A stretch of 39,176 nucleotides of DNA, taken from positions 1 through 39,176 of the forward strand of contig CAILLK010000017.1 of the NCBI GenBank assembly GCA_903835005.1, read 5' to 3'. Both the position numbers and the translations under genes were made by a program. Position 1 is the stretch's first letter. Every line of letters begins with the position of its first letter. The notes under the pieces were generated by a model, which saw nothing but the letters and a program-made list of their open reading frames with translations, was not told the DNA's origin and searched no databases. Positions 34,330 through 39,176 of the stretch are shown here, one piece after another. The DNA comes from an uncultured Bacteroidota bacterium. GTDB taxonomy: Bacteria > Bacteroidota > Bacteroidia > Chitinophagales > Chitinophagaceae.

Positions 34330-35657
34330 CAGCTTTTATTCCTCGCCACAGCAATTTTATATTTCTTCCCCTTCATTTTCCCATCCTGTATATTGTGCAG
34401 CAACTGCTTCACCTTATTTCGCTTCACTGCCGCGTAACTGATGTGGTCTTTCACCTCTATCATGCCCAGTTCGCCTTTCTCCAGTTCTCCCACCTTCGAG
34501 AAAAATCCTACAATATCCGTTTTGTTCAGCTTGTTTTTTTTGCCGCCGCTTATATAAAGTGTAGTCCAGAAGGGCGCGGGGGGGAGTGGCGCAGATTCAG
34601 TAAGTGGCAACACTTCGCCAGCCTCTGTGAGCCAGGCCGGCAGTTGTTCCTCCTCATGCAGCAGCAGGTAGGCAATGCCCGATGCGCCCTGCCGTGCTGT
34701 GCGGCCATTCCGGTGAATAAACTCTTCCCTGGAATGCGGCAGGTGAAAATGAACGATGTGCCTCACCTCCGGTATGTCCAGTCCACGGGCAGCAAGGTCG
34801 GTAGCCACCAGGAAAAACACACTGCCATTCCGGAACCTGCCAAGGGTTTGCTCCCGCTCTATTTGCTCCAGCCCGCCATGAAAGAAGGCATTTTCAATAC
34901 CCATCTCCGTGAGCATTTTGTGGGTGCGCTCAGCCGCTTCCCGGTGGTTGCAGAAAATCAGTGTTGATTCGCCGCCTATATGGCACAGCAGTTTAAATAA
35001 AGTCTCCACCTTGTCCTTGGTAGGTGAGATTACGCGCTTTATTTCAAGAGCATTATTTTCAGCTTTTTCGGTTATAAAATCTATTATTTCCGGGTTATGC
35101 ACGCCCGTAAATGAAGGAATCTCAGTAGCCGCAGTGGCCGATACCAGTATGCGCCGGTTCAACTTTCCCAGCTTTCCCATTATAAAAGACATCTCATCGG
35201 CAAACCCCAAATCCAGCGATTTATCAAATTCATCCAGCACTATAGTCTGTATAGTACGGGTCTCTACCGAGCCACGGGTAATGTGGTCCATAATGCGGCC
35301 CGGTGTGCCTATCAGCAGCGCCGGGGGCGTTTTAAGATTATTGAGTTCAGTTTCCACCAGGTGGCCGCCATAGCAGGCATTTGCCTTAAAGCCGGTACTC
35401 ATTTTCTTCCATACACTTTCTATCTGCAGCGCCAGTTCGCGCGATGGCACCAGTATCATGCATTGCGGATTGGGCAGGTCATCTTTCATCAGTTGCATGA
35501 TAGGCAAAAGAAATGCCAGTGTTTTCCCCGAACCGGTAGGCGCCAGCAGCAATACTTCTTTTTTGTGCAGAATACTGTTGAGCGCAGTTTTCTGCATCTC
35601 ATTCAGTTCTGTAATTTCAAATTTCTCCAGTATGGCTTTTGTAATTTTATCCGGCAT
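34329..35657 (-). CDS. DEAD-box RNA helicase
   Basis: A 442-residue ATP-dependent RNA helicase. Motifs: Walker A APTGSGKT (39-46), PSRELALQ (71-78), TPGR (118-121), a DEFD box (142-145) in place of DEAD, SAT (173-175), then ARGLDIPEV and HRNGRTARQG in the second domain. The C-terminal 75 residues (about 365-442) resemble the DbpA RNA-binding domain, which would point to a ribosome-assembly role. A TACCTTTG box stands 4 nt before its ATG. Confidence 0.9.
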   Translation of the reverse strand: MPDKITKAILEKFEITELNEMQKTALNSILHKKEVLLLAPTGSGKTLAFLLPIMQLMKDDLPNPQCMILVPSRELALQIESVWKKMSTGFKANACYGGHLVETELNNLKTPPALLIGTPGRIMDHITRGSVETRTIQTIVLDEFDKSLDLGFADEMSFIMGKLGKLNRRILVSATAATEIPSFTGVHNPEIIDFITEKAENNALEIKRVISPTKDKVETLFKLLCHIGGESTLIFCNHREAAERTHKMLTEMGIENAFFHGGLEQIEREQTLGRFRNGSVFFLVATDLAARGLDIPEVRHIVHFHLPHSREEFIHRNGRTARQGASGIAYLLLHEEEQLPAWLTEAGEVLPLTESAPLPPAPFWTTLYISGGKKNKLNKTDIVGFFSKVGELEKGELGMIEVKDHISYAAVKRNKVKQLLHNIQDGKMKGKKYKIAVARNKS

Positions 35658-35661
35658 GGCG

Positions 35662-35669
35662 CAAAGGTA
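35662..35669 (-). promoter_or_regulatory. -7 promoter element of the DEAD-box gene
   Basis: TACCTTTG on the minus strand, 4 nt from the ATG at 35657, which implies a leaderless or near-leaderless transcript. No clear -33 was found. Confidence 0.5.
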
Positions 35670-35768
35670 AGCTAATGTGGTTTGGTGAGCATATAAAAAG
35701 GCTGCATTTCAAATTAGCGCACTGATTTTTGTAAAATGCTACCGGCAGGGCATAAGCTACCCAATCCT

Positions 35769-36365
35769 TTAATGCGGAAAAACCTTTTCGCCTGCTAGTA
35801 TTTCTACAGACAGGTAATTTTCATTGGGTGGAATGGGGCAGGAGAACCCATCAGAATAAGCGCAATAGGGATTGTAGCATTTATTAAAGTCGAGGAGTAT
35901 CCGTCCATTACTGATGTCATTCATAGAGAGGTCAATATACCTGCCTCCACCATAAGTGGATTCGTAATTGGTCATATCCTTAAACGGAACAAACAGATCA
36001 TCCCTGTGTGCATCTCCGTTTACCAGGTCCATGAGCTGGTAGGCATGCAATACCAGCAGTGAATCCCTGATCCGGAATGTAAGCGTACAGTATTCTTTGA
36101 AAGGCTTGAACTTGCCGCTATGAGTAGGTACAAGGAATGGTTTGCTGCCAGGGCTAAGTTTTACATCTGCCAATACGCTGTATCGCTCATCCGCATTAAA
36201 AAAAGTAATGTCTTTCGCCTGCTGGGGCAGCACCGGGTGCCGGGGCTCTGCAAGCAGGTCTTCAATATAGTGTTTCCTGTAGGCCGCTATGGTTTCCGTA
36301 TAGGTCTGGCCATGCAGGTTGCAACCACAATTCAGAATCAGGCAGCAAATAATTAAATACCTCAT
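35769..36365 (-). CDS. DUF1684 family protein, exported
   Basis: A 198-residue exported protein (hydrophobic 4-14, cleavage probably near LHGQ). The mature part carries the family pattern YGGGRYIDL ... DFNKCYNPYCAYS and CPIPPNEN at the C-terminus. The family is widespread in Bacteroidota and of unknown function. It stands 47 bp after the MORN-protein stop on the same strand. Confidence 0.8.
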   Translation of the reverse strand: MRYLIICCLILNCGCNLHGQTYTETIAAYRKHYIEDLLAEPRHPVLPQQAKDITFFNADERYSVLADVKLSPGSKPFLVPTHSGKFKPFKEYCTLTFRIRDSLLVLHAYQLMDLVNGDAHRDDLFVPFKDMTNYESTYGGGRYIDLSMNDISNGRILLDFNKCYNPYCAYSDGFSCPIPPNENYLSVEILAGEKVFPH

Positions 36366-36412
36366 AGTTTATTAGAATCCGTCCGAAAATAATAAATAAA
36401 AAACAATTTGCC

Positions 36413-37066
36413 TTAAAAATCAACTGCCTTTTCCAGTTCTCCTGTTTCTGTAAAATATTCCCAATGTCCCGTTTTTTCCGACCGTATTTCGCGATGGGTA
36501 ATTTCTTTTTGAGAAGAAGTTGAAGTTACGGGGTCTTCCACACTGATGGTATCTTTGTAAGTAATAATGTTGCCACAATAGAAACCGTTTATTTTCAATT
36601 TTCCATTGGTATAATATTCCTGCCAGGAACCCGAAAGGCACGTGCTGATCTCACCTTTATAATTAAATATACCATAGTTGCTGATTATTTTTATTTTGCC
36701 GCTCATATAAAACTCCTGCCATGTGCCCACGGGCATATTTCGCTGAAAATAGCCAGTTGTCCTTGGTTTACCATTTTCATATTGAGCCACCCATTTACCA
36801 ATCAGGAGGTATTTGTCGCCATCTGTTATATAAGCCCCTTCTGCTATTAGTTTATGTTCCTTATTCAGCAATTTATACCATGCATTCTCCTCATTGAGCA
36901 CTACAATATCATTGGTATCTGTTGATGCAACGAAATACTTAAGCGAATCATTCTCCTTTATCAGCCGGTTTTCATCTTCCGATGTAAAATCAAATGGAAT
37001 GCTTACCTGGGCAAAAGATGTGCAGGCAAACGAAATACAACAAACTAACAGCCAGTTCCTCATCAT
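36413..37066 (-). CDS. MORN-repeat (YwqK-like) exported protein
   Basis: A 217-residue protein with a signal peptide (about 3-19, ending SFAQ) and MORN-type repeats: GKPRTTGYFQRNMPVGTWQEF, SGKIKIISNYG, GSWQEYYTNGKLKINGFY and TGHWEYFTETGELEKAV. The repeat fits the YwqK-like label, which comes from annotation tradition and is not evidence of a toxin-antitoxin role here. It overlaps the MmcQ gene by 4 bp (ATGATG). Confidence 0.75.
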   Translation of the reverse strand: MMRNWLLVCCISFACTSFAQVSIPFDFTSEDENRLIKENDSLKYFVASTDTNDIVVLNEENAWYKLLNKEHKLIAEGAYITDGDKYLLIGKWVAQYENGKPRTTGYFQRNMPVGTWQEFYMSGKIKIISNYGIFNYKGEISTCLSGSWQEYYTNGKLKINGFYCGNIITYKDTISVEDPVTSTSSQKEITHREIRSEKTGHWEYFTETGELEKAVDF

Positions 37067-37401
37067 GCTTTTTTCTTTTTTTTAGCGCCCGATATCAGCT
37101 CGTACGAGTGCTTTACCTGCTCTTTTATTTGCTTTGCAGTAAGTGTATTATCCACAACTATGGTGTTCCAGTGGCGTTTGTTCATGTGGTATCCAGGCCT
37201 GATGCTATCATATTGGTCCCTGAGTTCTATGGCAAGTTCGGGGTCACATTTTACATTAAACTGCAATGGTTGCGCATCAAGGCTCATCAGGAGAAAAATT
37301 TTCCCGCCCGACTTAAACACCAGCGTTTCAGGGCCGAAAGGAAATCCTTCTTCCACCTCCGGCAGAGATAGGCAATATAGCCTCAGTTCTTCCGCATTCA
37401 T
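37063..37401 (-). CDS. MmcQ/YjbR family protein
   Basis: A 112-residue protein of the YjbR fold, beginning ELRLYCLSLPEVEEGFPFG and including VFKSGGKIFLLMSLD and MNKRHWNTIV, all typical of the family. The C-terminus is Lys-rich (KKKKKA). DNA binding is assumed for some members but is not shown. A TAACTTTG box (37414..37407) ends 5 nt before the ATG, so the message is nearly leaderless. The MORN gene is co-translated. Confidence 0.9.
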   Translation of the reverse strand: MNAEELRLYCLSLPEVEEGFPFGPETLVFKSGGKIFLLMSLDAQPLQFNVKCDPELAIELRDQYDSIRPGYHMNKRHWNTIVVDNTLTAKQIKEQVKHSYELISGAKKKKKA

Positions 37402-37406
37402 GGGTG

Positions 37407-37414
37407 CAAAGTTA
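37407..37414 (-). promoter_or_regulatory. -7 promoter element of the MmcQ-MORN operon
   Basis: TAACTTTG on the minus strand fits TAnnTTTG and sits 5 nt from the start codon. Confidence 0.5.
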
Positions 37415-37495
37415 AAATTATAAACACAAACAAAGCCTTAATTTCCGGATTGTTACCGCAATAACACCGGAAAATTACGTTGTGGTTATGTTATC

Positions 37496-37858
37496 ATGAA
37501 CATGGATTCTGTAATACAATCACCCGCTAAATTGTATAGAAATTTAAAAACACAATTAAAACTACTGAAAATGGAAACAACATTCACAGAAGAGGCAACA
37601 ATGCCGCAGGAAGTAAGCACAGAGATACACGATTCTTATTCAGATGAAACTGATGTGGAGTCAACAGATGTAACCGACGAAACCGATGAATTTTCGGATG
37701 ATGAGAACACTGATTCATCTGAAGTTGCTGAAGACTCTTCAGATGAAAAAAACGAAGAAGTTGCTGACGAAGAAAGTGAAGAAGATTCAGATGAGGAAGG
37801 AGAAGAACCTTCAGACGAAGAAAGTGAAGAACCTTCTGATGACACTGAAGCGGCGTAA
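37496..37858 (+). CDS. Highly acidic Glu/Asp/Ser-rich protein
   Basis: A 120-residue protein. From residue about 37 on it is almost only Glu, Asp and Ser, with Thr, Val and Ala between, so a strongly negative, probably disordered chain. The first 25 residues (MNMDSVIQSPAKLYRNLKTQ) are basic and unlike the rest, so the ATG at 37571 (METTFTEEATMP) is an alternative start. No family was recognised. A strong terminator follows 27 bp after the stop, which supports a real transcript. Confidence 0.55.
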   Translation: MNMDSVIQSPAKLYRNLKTQLKLLKMETTFTEEATMPQEVSTEIHDSYSDETDVESTDVTDETDEFSDDENTDSSEVAEDSSDEKNEEVADEESEEDSDEEGEEPSDEESEEPSDDTEAA

Positions 37859-37885
37859 GAGCAAAAAGAAAAACGAAATTAACTG

Positions 37886-37907
37886 GCCCGGGTTTTCCCG
37901 GGCTTTT
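37886..37907 (+). terminator. Rho-independent terminator of the acidic protein gene
   Basis: A perfect 7-bp GC stem (GCCCGGG / CCCGGGC) with a TTTT loop, followed by TTTT, 27 bp after the stop codon at 37858. Confidence 0.85.
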
Positions 37908-37967
37908 ATCATATACCGATTATCGGATTTTTATCCGGAACGTACAATTATTAGCCCCACCACCAGG

Positions 37968-38759
37968 TTATTGTTTAAATCCCATTATAAAAAGTGTTTT
38001 CCAATCAATATAATTTCCCCTGTTGTCGAATGGTTTCCGCCAAACCATTCCGTCATGCATCTCCTTTACAACAATTTTTTGAGCGCTCATTATCCGGCAT
38101 ATCTGTTCAGCAGAATATCCCGACCAGATGGCATTTTCTTTAAAATTTAACGGACTGCTGAAGATAAACATGCCGTTTGGTTTCAATACCCTGATACTTT
38201 CCTGCAGCTGTTTAAACGGATCTGAAACCCGGTCAATTAGATAAGAATTAATTACGCAATCGAAGACGTTATCTTTGAACGGTAATCCGCAGGCATCACC
38301 AATACCTAATGAAACATTGGAAAGATTTTTGGGTTCCAGTGAAACCGGTGGCAAGCTGCGGTTAGAAAGGTCAACTGTAATTTTTTTGTCACTTCTCAGC
38401 ATAGAATTGGCTACTATCAATGAAACTAGTGAGGAATCAATGCCAATAAATTCGCCGTTGTTAAAATGACCGGCATTGTCATACAATACTCTCCCGGGCC
38501 CGCAACCTACATCCAGCACTTTTATCTTTTCATCTTTGGCAAACCGGAACGCTATATACTTACTGATGGTATTGTAGTGACCTTCGGCAAAACCTAATTT
38601 ATTCTGATAGCCATATGCTATCATTGCAGCAGTTACTTCTTTTGATCGTATAAGTCCCTGTTCTATTTGTTGCTCACCGCAGTTGTTTGTGAAATCAATA
38701 ATACCTCCAGCAATCAATTTATAAGAGGCATTCAAATTAATACATTCATTTATATTCAT
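37968..38759 (-). CDS. Class I SAM-dependent methyltransferase
   Basis: A 263-residue methyltransferase. Motif I VLDVGCGPG is at 81-89, followed by the acidic residue in FIGIDSSL, an acidic motif after SLGIGDACGLPF, and motif DCVINSYLIDRV and LKPNGMFIFSS in the usual order of Methyltransf_11 enzymes. The N-terminal 60 residues and the C-terminus (about 225-263) are not recognised. Substrate unknown. The stop lies 61 bp from the terminator at 37907, which serves the convergent gene. Confidence 0.8.
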   Translation of the reverse strand: MNINECINLNASYKLIAGGIIDFTNNCGEQQIEQGLIRSKEVTAAMIAYGYQNKLGFAEGHYNTISKYIAFRFAKDEKIKVLDVGCGPGRVLYDNAGHFNNGEFIGIDSSLVSLIVANSMLRSDKKITVDLSNRSLPPVSLEPKNLSNVSLGIGDACGLPFKDNVFDCVINSYLIDRVSDPFKQLQESIRVLKPNGMFIFSSPLNFKENAIWSGYSAEQICRIMSAQKIVVKEMHDGMVWRKPFDNRGNYIDWKTLFIMGFKQ

Positions 38760-39176
38760 CGGGGATTAATTAATCAGGAAAATCTAAGTTTAAGATTTGC
38801 CGGTTGAAAACCGGATTTTGTTTGATTATGATATTTATTAAAACACAATTGGGTTCTGGTTGTAAAAGTAATAAATCCAGTGGGTCATTGCCATATTTCA
38901 TAATTTACAAATGAATGCTTCAGGTAGCGCTTTTAAAACATCGCTGTTGCATTCAAAAAACAGGAGATACATTTGCTCACCCAGCAGCTCGATACAGACC
39001 CTGCTTTGCATCTTTCTTCTTTATGTGAGTTATCCTTTAACCCACATTGCTTTTTTATTTCTTCAATATGTTAAAAATAGTGGTTGATTTGTTAAAATGG
39101 GGTAAAAATTTTGTCTTATATTTATTTAATTAATGTTTATCATACTGATAGTCAAATTGGCATTTTTTCGACTCTG
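38760..39176. other. Intergenic region at the right edge, no firm gene
   Basis: It contains the palindrome GATTAATTAATC at 38764-38775 just upstream of the methyltransferase ATG and a weak 58-residue plus-strand frame (38911-39087) with one hydrophobic stretch. An ATG at 39133 opens a frame (MFIILIVKLAFF) that runs off the window and may be the start of a gene. None of these can be supported firmly. Confidence 0.3.

Noticed and set aside
34287-34967. 226-residue plus-strand frame
   Set aside because: It lies antisense to the DEAD-box helicase, which has clear motifs.
36413-37401. YwqK-like MORN protein with MmcQ as a toxin-antitoxin pair
   Set aside because: The MORN protein is exported and neither partner has a toxin fold; the label is an annotation habit.
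37636-37845. Ser-rich minus-strand frame opposite the acidic gene
   Set aside because: It is the antisense of GAA/GAT/TCA codons and has no independent support.
37686-38150. 154-residue plus-strand frame
   Set aside because: It overlaps the acidic gene in another frame, then crosses the terminator and the methyltransferase end.
38911-39087. 58-residue plus-strand frame
   Set aside because: Weak composition, no promoter box and no recognised pattern.

Overview
The window looks like chromosomal DNA of a Bacteroidota bacterium, probably Chitinophagaceae-like. Evidence: type IX secretion (T9SS) C-terminal sorting domains on three proteins (one a relic), the Bacteroidota -7 promoter element TAnnTTTG before many genes, a batB-batC pair, and DUF7009 beside fdhD. 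The family-level placement is inference. I saw no rRNA, tRNA or CRISPR array.

Layout. 1-4530 is a decayed accessory strip: IS21-like terminal repeats at the left edge, a PIN-type toxin-antitoxin pair between two diverged 103-bp repeats, a frameshifted Lys/Ala-rich small gene, an NHL-repeat T9SS protein with a small lipoprotein, a serine-recombinase N-terminal stub and a broken HEPN-like gene pair. 4530-12370 holds housekeeping and stress genes: RibD-C reductase, DoxX, MsrA, two AraC regulators with an SDR epimerase and a SnoaL-like protein, then a tight operon of DUF2089 regulator, Yip1-like protein, alpha/beta hydrolase and PH-like membrane protein. 12770-15930 is one large AsmA-type gene. 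16090-17500 is a second scarred patch: a T9SS tail relic, a RelE/ParE toxin-antitoxin pair, and a gene split by an in-frame TAG.

17640-25220 is conserved core: LD-carboxypeptidase, rhodanese, TMEM175-like channel, adk-obg, RluE-type pseudouridine synthase, batB-batC, AI-2E-family permease. A broken hicBA pair (25291-25703) precedes RNase HII. 26408-29515 is a secretion cluster: a lipoprotein with the Cys-His-Asp layout of protein glutaminases, overlapped by a small exported protein resembling its pro-region, and a divergent T9SS-exported protein. fdhD and DUF7009 follow.

31090-33420 is a very AT-rich insert carrying one 621-residue DUF4365 (PD-(D/E)XK nuclease-like) gene, the best candidate for a stand-alone defence gene here. 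The rest is ordinary: a glutathione peroxidase, a 129-bp tandem palindromic repeat, a DEAD-box helicase, DUF1684, MORN and MmcQ/YjbR genes, a very acidic protein with a clear terminator, and a methyltransferase.

The points most worth checking are the glutaminase plus propeptide-like partner, the AT-rich DUF4365 gene, the several toxin-antitoxin and HEPN relics, and the many -7 boxes lying 4-9 nt from start codons, which imply leaderless transcripts.
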